Part shown: piece by piece, positions 5,428 to 11,955 of the stretch
How the letters are laid out: every line of letters starts with the position of its first letter
Numbering within the stretch: the first letter of the stretch is position 1
Assembly: GCA_050117725.1 (NCBI GenBank)
Contig: JASFME010000036.1
Coordinates: 1-13,567 of the forward strand
Length of the DNA stretch: 13,567 nt
DNA from: JASFJH01 sp050117725
GTDB lineage: Bacteria; Pseudomonadota; Gammaproteobacteria; AKS1
Direction of reading: 5' to 3'
Translations under genes and position numbers: made by a program
The notes under the pieces: generated by a model
The model's input: the letters and a program-made list of their open reading frames with translations, nothing else
The model's database searches: none
What the model was told of the DNA's origin: nothing

Positions 5428-6303
5428 TCAGTGCTTCATTTCGTCGCTGTATTGTTCCAGCGCCCGGGTGATCGCGTCAATGGCCTCATTGAGGGAGGTA
5501 TCATCAGAGTTCTCCCTGGTTTCTTTCATTGCGGGTTGTGGTGGTCTGTCTGCGGGTGCATCACCCAGGCCCAGCCAGCGCAGGGCGACGGCACTGATGT
5601 TATCGCTCTGCGGGTAGGCGTGCTTTTCTGCAAGGTTGGCCAGTTCATTCAGATGGGCGTCGATGTCTTGTTCATCCAGCAGTGTTTCAATCTGGCCCTT
5701 GCCGAGTTGTGACCAGAAGCCGTCACTGCACAGCACCAGCATGTCGTTGGCCTGCAGTTTGTCACATTCACCATAGGCAATCTTCGGTATCTCAGCATCA
5801 CCGCCCAGGCAGCGGGTCAGGTAGTTGCGCATCGGGTGGCTGGACATGTCGGCCTTGCTGATTTCGCCCTGACGGTACAGCTCCTGGACATAGGAGTGAT
5901 CCTCGGTGTGCTGGGTGATCTGGTTGCCCTGCAACAGGTACAGACGGCTGTCACCGACATGCGCCCACCAGGCATGCTGCCCCTGTATGAGGCAGGCGAC
6001 ACAGGTAGTGCGTGGATCAAAGGGTGGGGGCCGTGATTGCGCGCTATTCACGATATGGCGGTGCGCGGCCTCGATCGCCAGACCGAGAAAGGCGCGCGGG
6101 TTGCGGATCGGCCTGGCGCTTGACTGGAAGTGCTTGCTCAACGTATCGACGACGATCTCGGCGGCGATTTCACCGCCGGCATGTCCGCCCATGCCATCGG
6201 CCACGACGAGCAGGATGCTGGCGCCGGTTTCAATCACCGCCATGCGGTCCTGATTCATCTCCCGGTTACCGAGCCGGTTTGTCTGCGCGGTGACAACCTT
6301 CAT
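5428..6303 (-). CDS. PP2C-type Ser/Thr protein phosphatase (PPM family)
   Basis: A 291-residue metal-dependent phosphatase, likely the partner that reverses the upstream kinase. Seen: NQDR (D19), VVADGMGGHAGGE (D36, G37), TT at 99-100, HVGDSRLY (115-122), CSDGFW (D194) and SDNISAV (D234), the expected metal-binding Asp set in order. The catalytic domain ends near 247. The tail (about 250-291) is a Pro-rich linker and an acidic helix with no assigned role. ATG 6303 is preferred: its ATGA overlaps the kinase stop by four bases, and GGGAA lies six bases upstream. An in-frame ATG at 6321 would extend the overlap and add six residues unlike the family. No membrane segment or signal peptide, so cytoplasmic. 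The overlap implies translational coupling and a fixed kinase to phosphatase ratio. Confidence 0.93.
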   Translation of the reverse strand: MKVVTAQTNRLGNREMNQDRMAVIETGASILLVVADGMGGHAGGEIAAEIVVDTLSKHFQSSARPIRNPRAFLGLAIEAAHRHIVNSAQSRPPPFDPRTTCVACLIQGQHAWWAHVGDSRLYLLQGNQITQHTEDHSYVQELYRQGEISKADMSSHPMRNYLTRCLGGDAEIPKIAYGECDKLQANDMLVLCSDGFWSQLGKGQIETLLDEQDIDAHLNELANLAEKHAYPQSDNISAVALRWLGLGDAPADRPPQPAMKETRENSDDTSLNEAIDAITRALEQYSDEMKH

Positions 6304-7229
6304 GCCGGGTTCCCGCTGCATTGCCCTTGCCCGGTGGTGTCATCCAGGCGGGGGAAGATATCGAGCAAGGCATCCACGCTTTGCGGGCGGAGTAATGGAT
6401 CGACCTCCATGGCCCAGTCGATCGCCTTGAGCAATTCTTTTGAATAGCGTTTCCGGTACAGCTCACTGGTCGGGCGCAGGCGATCATTTTCGTGGCGTTG
6501 CGGTGCGGCATCGGGCGCCTTTTCCTCGATGCATGTGCGCATGGTCGCGCCGAAGGCATAGATATCCGTCCATGGTCCCAGATAGCCGCGGTTGGTGTAT
6601 TGCTCGATTGGAGAAAAGCCGGGCGTGACCACCTGGGTAGGCTGGTTACTGCGGGTCTGCATAATCGGGTGCACCGCGCCAAAGTCGAGTAACAACGGTT
6701 TGCCGCCCGGGCGCAGGTGGATGTTGCCGGGTTTGATATCAAGATGCAGAAAGCCGGTCTTGTGTATGGTGCGCAGTGCATCGAGTAACGGCGGGAACAC
6801 GGTGCGCATGAATTGTTCGCTCAGGAAGCCATGGTGTTTCTTGATATAGGCCTGCAGGTTTTGCCCCTGTGCGTATTCCATGGCGATATACACCGTGCCA
6901 TTGGCGCTGAAGAAATTCACAACGTTAACGATGTTCGGGTGTTTCAGGCTGGCCAGTGCCGAGGCTTCCTGCAGGAACAGCTTGCGCCCATGCCGGAAGT
7001 GCTCCAGCGTGTCGTCATCACGGGCGATGACGTGCATGTCCGCATCGCGGGTTGCCAGCCGCGATGGCATGTATTCTTTCAGGATGGTGCGCCCGCCATT
7101 GTTCATGTCGGTGGCAAGATAGATCACACTGAAGCCACCGCGGGTCAGCGTTTTGCGAATCGTGTAGCCGTCGATACGTGTATCGTTGGGCAGGCTGTTG
7201 CTGTTTTTTTTCATGGCATGCGCAGACAT
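6300..7229 (-). CDS. Soluble Hanks-type Ser/Thr protein kinase
   Basis: A 309-residue protein that is almost all kinase domain. Seen: glycine-rich loop TRGGFSVIYLA (29-39), ATP lysine K51 in ILKEYMP, alpha-C Glu E88 in LQEASALASLKHPNIV, hinge AMEYAQGQNL, catalytic loop HLDIKPGN (162-169) with D164 and N169, DFG (182-184), then TPGFSPIEQY in the activation segment and WTDIYAFG. The catalytic loop has Leu where most kinases have Arg (HLD for HRD), so it is a non-RD kinase and should not need activation-loop phosphorylation in the usual way. There is no transmembrane helix or sensor domain, so the input is unknown. ATG 7229 is used; TTG at 7232 and ATG at 7214 are alternatives, none with a clear ribosome site. 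First gene of the operon with PP2C, rph and rdgB. Confidence 0.92.
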   Translation of the reverse strand: MSAHAMKKNSNSLPNDTRIDGYTIRKTLTRGGFSVIYLATDMNNGGRTILKEYMPSRLATRDADMHVIARDDDTLEHFRHGRKLFLQEASALASLKHPNIVNVVNFFSANGTVYIAMEYAQGQNLQAYIKKHHGFLSEQFMRTVFPPLLDALRTIHKTGFLHLDIKPGNIHLRPGGKPLLLDFGAVHPIMQTRSNQPTQVVTPGFSPIEQYTNRGYLGPWTDIYAFGATMRTCIEEKAPDAAPQRHENDRLRPTSELYRKRYSKELLKAIDWAMEVDPLLRPQSVDALLDIFPRLDDTTGQGQCSGNPA

Positions 7230-7234
7230 CAAGT

Positions 7235-7252
7235 ATGACAGTTTTGTGGCAA
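7235..7252 (-). promoter_or_regulatory. Pho-box-like sequence upstream of the kinase operon
   Basis: On the minus strand, TTGCCAC, AAAA, CTGTCAT. The second heptamer matches the PhoB half-site CTGTCAT exactly and the spacer has the usual length, but the first heptamer matches only four of seven. It ends six bases from the kinase ATG, too close for a normal -10 between them, so function would need the start at ATG 7214 or a leaderless mRNA. Weak call. Confidence 0.15.
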
Positions 7253-7269
7253 GCCTAGCACATGCATGG

Positions 7270-7299
7270 CTGACCGCAGGGCCCCGGGCAGTGTACCAT
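7270..7299 (+). promoter_or_regulatory. Candidate sigma-70 promoter for yicC
   Basis: CTGACC (7270-7275, 4 of 6) and TACCAT (7294-7299, 4 of 6) are 18 bases apart and would give a leader of about 28 bases before the yicC ATG. The spacer includes a GC-rich GGGCCCCGGG stretch. Read by eye only. Confidence 0.3.
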
Positions 7300-7333
7300 T
7301 GGCTTATCTGGCCGGGAAACAGGACAAGTCGTT

Positions 7334-8200
7334 ATGATCCGCAGCATGACCGCATTTGCGCGGTGCGATAAAGAAACTGATTGGGGCACACTGAGCCTTG
7401 AATTGCGCTCGGTGAACCATCGTTACCTGGAGTCGGCATTGCGCCTGCCCGAAGAACTGCGCGTGCTTGAGCCGGCGATTCGCGAACGGCTGGCGAGCCG
7501 GCTGGGGCGGGGCAAGATCGACTGCAACCTGCGCTTCCAGGCACGTCTTGCTACGGAGGGCAAACTCAACATCAATGATGAGCTGGCCAAACAACTGGTC
7601 GAAACAAGCCGGGAAATTGACCATATGTTGTATAACCCCTCGGCGATCAATGCCATGGATGTGCTGCGCTGGCCTGGCGTGATCGAGACCGGCAAGGTTG
7701 ATACGGAGGCCTTGCGCACAGAGGCGTTGCAATTACTGGAGCGCGCGCTGGATGAACTGTTGGACTTTCGTGAACGTGAAGGTGCGCGCCTGCGCGAGCT
7801 GATCATGGAGCGGCTGGATGGCATGGCGGACATTGTCGAGATGGTGCGCAGCCGCATCCCGGAAATCATTACCGCCCAGCGTGACAAGATTATTGAACGT
7901 TTGCGTGAACTTGATGTGAAGCTCGACGAAAGCCGGCTCGAACAGGAAGCCGCATTGCTGGTACAGAAAATGGATGTCGATGAGGAAATGGACCGGCTGG
8001 CGACACACATCGACGAAGTGCGTCGTAATATGGACAGCGACAAGCCGGTGGGCCGGCGGCTGGATTTCCTCATGCAGGAAATGAACCGCGAGGCCAATAC
8101 GCTCGGCTCGAAGTCCATTGATATCGACACGACCCGCGCCTCGGTTGACCTGAAGGTCCTGATCGAGCAGATGCGCGAACAGATCCAGAACATCGAATAG
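7334..8200 (+). CDS. yicC: YicC/YloC family endoribonuclease
   Basis: A 288-residue protein (E. coli 287) with the YicC_N domain first (MIRSMTAFAR, LELRSVNHRYLE, GRGKID) and the DUF1732 domain last (GRRLDFLMQEMNREANTLGSKS, then VDLKVLIEQMREQIQNIE). Family members have been reported as endoribonucleases, and E. coli YicC has been tied to small-RNA turnover; the exact substrates are not settled. The middle (about 150-240) is rich in Glu, Arg and Leu heptads, consistent with the helical, oligomerising build of the family. AGGA at 7321-7324 precedes the ATG by nine bases. It heads the plus-strand block: gmk starts eight bases after its stop. It is divergent from the kinase operon that carries rph, so two RNA-processing genes share one control region. 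Confidence 0.95.
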   Translation: MIRSMTAFARCDKETDWGTLSLELRSVNHRYLESALRLPEELRVLEPAIRERLASRLGRGKIDCNLRFQARLATEGKLNINDELAKQLVETSREIDHMLYNPSAINAMDVLRWPGVIETGKVDTEALRTEALQLLERALDELLDFREREGARLRELIMERLDGMADIVEMVRSRIPEIITAQRDKIIERLRELDVKLDESRLEQEAALLVQKMDVDEEMDRLATHIDEVRRNMDSDKPVGRRLDFLMQEMNREANTLGSKSIDIDTTRASVDLKVLIEQMREQIQNIE

Positions 8201-8208
8201 GAACTGCC

Positions 8209-8817
8209 ATGTCAGCCACGTTATATATCGTTGCGGCGCCCTCCGGTGCCGGCAAGACCAGCCTGGTAAAGGCCCTGCTCGAGGTTGACCCGCATGTGGT
8301 CGTGTCGGTGTCGCACACGACCCGCGCCATGCGCCCCGGTGAACAGGATGGTGTCGATTACAATTTCGTTGACGTGGCGCAATTCGAGGCGCTGGTTGCC
8401 GAACATCGTTTCCTCGAGTATGCAAAGGTGTTTGATAACTACTACGGTACCTCGCGCGACTGGGTCGAGACGACGCTGGCCGCGGGCAAGGATGTGATCC
8501 TCGAGATCGATTGGCAGGGGGCACGTATCGTGCGCCAGGCCTTTGCCGAGGCAGTCGGCATATTCATCCTGCCGCCGAGCCGGCTGGCGCTCGAGGAACG
8601 TCTGCGCGGCCGCGGTCAGGACAGTGACGAGATCATTGCCCGGCGTATGCAGGACGCAAAGGGCGAGATTTCCCATTACGACGAGTTCGACTACGTCGTG
8701 ATCAACGATATTTTCGACGAGGCCCTGCTCGATCTGCGCGCCATCGTCACGGCGCGCCGCCGCTTGCGCACACAGCAGCCGCAGCTGGCAGCCCGGGTCG
8801 CGGAACTGCTGGCCTGA
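8209..8817 (+). CDS. gmk: Guanylate kinase
   Basis: A 202-residue enzyme (E. coli 207) that converts GMP and ATP to GDP and ADP, an essential step for GTP and for ppGpp precursors. Seen: P-loop APSGAGKTS (10-18), SVSHTTRAMRPGEQDGVDYNF with the GMP-site residues, FLEYAKVFDNYYGTS, ILEIDWQGA, and the lid region RLRGRGQDSDEIIARRM. AGGAA at 8199-8203 overlaps the yicC stop and is five bases before the ATG, so the two genes are almost certainly co-transcribed. No unusual residues noticed. Confidence 0.97.
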   Translation: MSATLYIVAAPSGAGKTSLVKALLEVDPHVVVSVSHTTRAMRPGEQDGVDYNFVDVAQFEALVAEHRFLEYAKVFDNYYGTSRDWVETTLAAGKDVILEIDWQGARIVRQAFAEAVGIFILPPSRLALEERLRGRGQDSDEIIARRMQDAKGEISHYDEFDYVVINDIFDEALLDLRAIVTARRRLRTQQPQLAARVAELLA

Positions 8818-8841
8818 ATGGCGATTTCCGGCGCTCAGGGA

Positions 8842-8869
8842 TTGGCGCTGGCCGGCAAATTTCTGTAAA
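8842..8869 (+). promoter_or_regulatory. Candidate promoter for rpoZ
   Basis: TTGGCG (8842-8847) and TGTAAA (8864-8869), each 4 of 6 to consensus, are 16 bases apart in the 98-base gmk-rpoZ gap. The -35 overlaps an imperfect hairpin (CCGGCGC at 8828-8834 with GCGCTGG at 8845-8851, one G-U) that could weaken read-through from gmk, though no T-tract follows. Confidence 0.3.
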
Positions 8870-8915
8870 CTTGCCCGTCCTTTCGTAACAGTGTCATTTT
8901 TCAGGAGAGTACCGC

Positions 8916-9245
8916 ATGGCCCGCGTCACCGTTGAAGATTGTCTCGACCACGTCGACAATCGTTTTGATCTCGTCCTCAAGGCGACCAAGCGTGCCCGTC
9001 AACTCAGCTCGGGCAAGGAACCCTTCCTCGAGTGGGAAAATGACAAGCCGGCGGTGATGGCACTGCGTGAAATTGCCGAGGGCCTGGTTACCGAGGAAGT
9101 CCTGAACCCCCGGGAAGTCGTTGAAGAAGAGCCGGAACTGGCTGTCGCCGGTGTCATCAGTGAAGATGAGGCCGCCAGCGAAGTGGGCAAGGCGACTGCA
9201 GAAAGTCTTGCTGCCGCGATCGACGAAGCAAAACCGGAAGAATAA
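8916..9245 (+). CDS. rpoZ: RNA polymerase omega subunit
   Basis: A 109-residue subunit that binds the beta-prime C-terminus, helps assemble RNA polymerase and contributes to one ppGpp site in E. coli. Seen: MARVTVEDCLDHVDNRFDLVLKATKRARQL, then ENDKPAVMALREIAEGLV, the conserved omega core. The C-terminal part (about 68-109) is longer and more acidic than in E. coli (91 residues) and rich in Glu and Ala. A strong AGGAG (8903-8907) lies eight bases before the ATG. It sits between gmk and spoT, as in E. coli. Confidence 0.96.
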   Translation: MARVTVEDCLDHVDNRFDLVLKATKRARQLSSGKEPFLEWENDKPAVMALREIAEGLVTEEVLNPREVVEEEPELAVAGVISEDEAASEVGKATAESLAAAIDEAKPEE

Positions 9246-9272
9246 AACAGTAGTCTGCCAGGACTTGCATCC

Positions 9273-9293
9273 CCGGCGCACCCCTTGCGCCGG
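9273..9293. terminator. Perfect 8-bp hairpin between rpoZ and spoT
   Basis: CCGGCGCA (9273-9280) and TGCGCCGG (9286-9293) are exact reverse complements around CCCCT. It lies 27 bases after the rpoZ stop. No T-run follows, so it is at best a partial or Rho-assisted terminator; it may tune how much rpoZ mRNA runs into spoT. Confidence 0.35.
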
Positions 9294-9319
9294 ACAAGTT
9301 TCCGTCAATCCGTTACACT
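9291..9319 (+). promoter_or_regulatory. Candidate promoter for spoT
   Basis: CGGACA (9291-9296, 4 of 6) and TACACT (9314-9319, 4 of 6) with a 17-base spacer, directly after the rpoZ-spoT hairpin. Start would be near 9326, giving a leader of about 49 bases that contains the small open frame at 9334. Confidence 0.35.
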
Positions 9320-9333
9320 CAAAGCCATTATCT

Positions 9334-9372
9334 ATGCTGCGCCGCGTGTCTGCGGGGCGCGATCAGGTTTGA
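9334..9372 (+). CDS. Possible 12-codon upstream open frame in the spoT leader
   Basis: ATG at 9334 reads MLRRVSAGRDQV and stops at TGA 9370-9372, two bases before the spoT ATG. It has no visible ribosome site and is very short, so it may be chance. If translated, ribosomes finishing here could re-initiate on spoT. A GCGCC/GGCGC pairing (9339-9343 with 9356-9360) lies inside it. Confidence 0.2.
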   Translation: MLRRVSAGRDQV

Positions 9373-9374
9373 GT

Positions 9375-11525
9375 ATGGCTTCCGAGGCACTCCAGAACAG
9401 AGACTTTTTGATCAGTGACCTGTGTCACCTGCTCGAGGAATATCTCGAAGAGGACCAGGTACGCGAGGTCTATCGTGCCTACCTGTTTGGTGCCGAGGCG
9501 CACGAAGGCCAGATGCGCCTGAGCGGCGAACCGTATATTTATCACCCGATTACCGTGGCGCGCATACTTGCCGAGCAGCGGCTTGATCACCAGACCGTGA
9601 TTGCGGCGATCCTGCACGATGTCATCGAGGACACCCCGACTGCCAAAGAACAGATCGCCGGCGAGTTCGGCGAGGAAGTCGCGGAACTCGTTGACGGCGT
9701 CAGCAAGCTGACCCAGATCCAGTTTGAAAGCCAGGAACAGAAACAGGCCGAAAACTTCCGCAAGATGATCCTGGCGATGACCCGCGATATCCGTGTCATC
9801 CTCATCAAGCTTGCCGATCGGCTGCATAACATGCGCACCCTCGGCTCGATGCCGCCGCACAAGAGACGGCGCATCGCCCGCGAGACACTCGATATCTATG
9901 TGCCGATTGCGACCCGCCTCGGCATGAACACCCTGCGTATCGAGCTTGAAGAACTCGTTTTCCAGAACATGTACCCGATGCGTTACCGCGTACTGGATGA
10001 GGCGGTGCGCAAGGCGCGCGGGAATCGCAAGGAGATCGTGCAGAAGATCGAAACCGGCATCAAACGCCGCCTGCACCAGGAAGGTCTGGACGGTGAAGTC
10101 ATCGGCCGGGAAAAACACCTGTTCAGTATTTACCAGAAGATTCGTGACAAGACCTCGACCCTGTCAGAAGTCTTCGATGTCTATGCCTTCCGGATTATCG
10201 TCGATTCGGTGGATGCCTGTTACCGGGTGCTCGGTGTGGTGCATAACCTGTACAAACCCGTGCCCGGCAAGTTCAAGGATTACATCGCGATCCCGAAGGC
10301 GAACGGTTACCAGTCATTGCATACGATTCTGTTCGGCCCCTACGGTGTGCCGATCGAGGTGCAGATCCGCACGCGGGAAATGCACACCGTGGCTGAACAC
10401 GGCATCGCCGCGCACTGGCGTTACAAGACCGGCGACACCCCCGGCTCGACAGACCATGTGCGGGCCCGCGAATGGATGATGAACATTCTCGAAATGCAAA
10501 AGAGTGCCGGCGACTCGCTCGAGTTCATCGAAAACCTGAGGATCGACCTGTTCCCCGATGAGGTATACGTGTTCACGCCGAAGGGCCAGATCATGGAGCT
10601 GCCGCGCGGCGCTACGGCAGTGGATTTTGCCTATGCCGTGCACACGGATATCGGTAACAGTTGTGTTGCCGCGAAGATCGATCGTCGCCTGGCCCCCTTG
10701 CGCACCCCGCTCATGAATGGCCAGTATGTCGAGATCATCACCGCGCCGAATGCGAAGCCGAACCCGGCCTGGCTGAACTTTGTCTTTACCGCGAAGGCGC
10801 GCTCGAACATCCGCCACTTCCTCAAGAACCTGCGTCGCGATGAGGCCGTGTCACTGGGCAAGCGCCTGCTCGACAAGGCGTTGGCGCTGTTTGCGCTGAG
10901 TACGGACGAAGTCCCCAAGCGGCAGATGAAACGGCTGCTCAAGCAATACAAGCTGGAAAGTCTCGATGACCTGTTATTCCAGATTGGCCTGGGCGAACGT
11001 ATGCCGCAGATCGTGGCGCGCCTGTTGGCCCCGGATGAAGAGGGCAAGACGGGTGCGGTGGCCGGCGAGCCGAGTATCGGTGCGCCGCTGGCAATCACCG
11101 GTACGGAAGGCATGGTGGTCAGTTATGCGAAGTGTTGCCGGCCGATCCCCGGCGATCCGATCATCGGTTATGTCACAGCCGGGCGGGGCATCGTGATCCA
11201 TAACGAGTCGTGCAAGAATGTCGCCGATTTCCGCAAATACCCGGAAAAATGGATCGATGTGAAGTGGGAAGAGGAAACCAAGGGCGACTTCCCGGTTGAC
11301 CTGCGCGTGCATGTTTCCAACCAGCGTGGCGTACTGGCAACGGTCGCCGCGGCAATCGCCGATATGGGTGCAAATATCGAAAACGTCGGTATCGAGGAAC
11401 GCGACGGCAAATACAGTACAATGACCTTCACGCTTGATGTGCGCGATCGCAAACACCTGGCCGAAATCATGCGCCGTATTCGCGCTCTGGATCAGGTTAT
11501 CCGTATTAACCGCGTGCACAAATAA
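9375..11525 (+). CDS. spoT: SpoT, bifunctional (p)ppGpp synthetase/hydrolase
   Basis: A 716-residue RelA/SpoT protein (E. coli SpoT 702) that makes and degrades the alarmone (p)ppGpp. Domains in order: HD hydrolase with HDVIEDT at 81-87 and LIKLADRLHNMRTL; synthetase with GREKHLFSIYQK, the KFKD loop at 299-302 and GYQSLH at 311-316; TGS (VYVFTPKGQIMELPRGATAVDFAYAVHTDIG); the Cys/zinc-finger-like VSYAKCCRPIPGDPIIGYV; and a C-terminal ACT domain. The intact HD and the basic KFKD (RXKD class, not the acidic EXDD of RelA) point to SpoT with hydrolase activity; synthetase residues also look intact. ATG 9375 has AGG seven bases upstream and gives the normal N-terminus; a frame-consistent TTG at 9285 would add 30 residues unlike the family. 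Neighbours rpoZ and recG match the E. coli order. Confidence 0.97.
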   Translation: MASEALQNRDFLISDLCHLLEEYLEEDQVREVYRAYLFGAEAHEGQMRLSGEPYIYHPITVARILAEQRLDHQTVIAAILHDVIEDTPTAKEQIAGEFGEEVAELVDGVSKLTQIQFESQEQKQAENFRKMILAMTRDIRVILIKLADRLHNMRTLGSMPPHKRRRIARETLDIYVPIATRLGMNTLRIELEELVFQNMYPMRYRVLDEAVRKARGNRKEIVQKIETGIKRRLHQEGLDGEVIGREKHLFSIYQKIRDKTSTLSEVFDVYAFRIIVDSVDACYRVLGVVHNLYKPVPGKFKDYIAIPKANGYQSLHTILFGPYGVPIEVQIRTREMHTVAEHGIAAHWRYKTGDTPGSTDHVRAREWMMNILEMQKSAGDSLEFIENLRIDLFPDEVYVFTPKGQIMELPRGATAVDFAYAVHTDIGNSCVAAKIDRRLAPLRTPLMNGQYVEIITAPNAKPNPAWLNFVFTAKARSNIRHFLKNLRRDEAVSLGKRLLDKALALFALSTDEVPKRQMKRLLKQYKLESLDDLLFQIGLGERMPQIVARLLAPDEEGKTGAVAGEPSIGAPLAITGTEGMVVSYAKCCRPIPGDPIIGYVTAGRGIVIHNESCKNVADFRKYPEKWIDVKWEEETKGDFPVDLRVHVSNQRGVLATVAAAIADMGANIENVGIEERDGKYSTMTFTLDVRDRKHLAEIMRRIRALDQVIRINRVHK

Positions 11526-11553
11526 CACTTGGTATCCTGACAAGGGGAAATTC

Positions 11554-11943
11554 ATGGCTCGCGAAATTATTTCGACGGATCGCGCACCGCAGGCGATCGG
11601 TACCTATTCACAGGCCGTCAAGGTCGACAACACGGTTTACCTGTCAGGCCAGATCCCGCTCGACCCGACCAGCATGGAAATAGTCGCAGGTGACATGGAA
11701 GCCCGGATCACCCGCGTGTTCGATAACCTGCAGGCCGTTGCCCACGCCGCCGGCGGGGATTTGAAAGATATCGTCAAGCTGAACATCTTCCTGACCGACC
11801 TCGCGCATTTCCCGCTCGTCAACGAGGTCATGTCGCGCTATTTTAGCGAGCCTTATCCTGCCCGCGCCGCGATCGGTGTCGCGGCCCTGCCAAAAGACGC
11901 CGGTGTCGAAATGGACGCCGTGCTGATCCTCAACCAGGCGTAA
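11554..11943 (+). CDS. ridA: RidA, reactive enamine/imine deaminase
   Basis: A 129-residue YjgF/YER057c/UK114 protein that hydrolyses 2-aminoacrylate and related enamines released by PLP enzymes, protecting other PLP enzymes from damage. Seen: APQAIGTYSQAV, VYLSGQIPLDP, DIVKLNIFLTDL, and the signature PARAAIGVAALPKDAGVEMDAV. The catalytic Arg is R104 and the partner Glu is E119 (R105 and E120 in E. coli). It forms trimers in the family. AAGGGGAA (11542-11549) precedes the ATG by four bases. It lies 28 bases after spoT and 12 before recG. E. coli has trmH in this slot; ridA next to spoT also occurs in Pseudomonas. Confidence 0.96.
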   Translation: MAREIISTDRAPQAIGTYSQAVKVDNTVYLSGQIPLDPTSMEIVAGDMEARITRVFDNLQAVAHAAGGDLKDIVKLNIFLTDLAHFPLVNEVMSRYFSEPYPARAAIGVAALPKDAGVEMDAVLILNQA

Positions 11944-11955
11944 GCCCTTAACCAG

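Noticed and set aside
9285..9374. TTG start giving SpoT 30 extra residues
   Set aside because: The extra residues do not resemble any SpoT N-terminus and the ATG at 9375 has better start support.
11434..11553. Upstream extension of ridA into the end of spoT
   Set aside because: The strong AAGGGGAA and the family N-terminus both fix the start at 11554.
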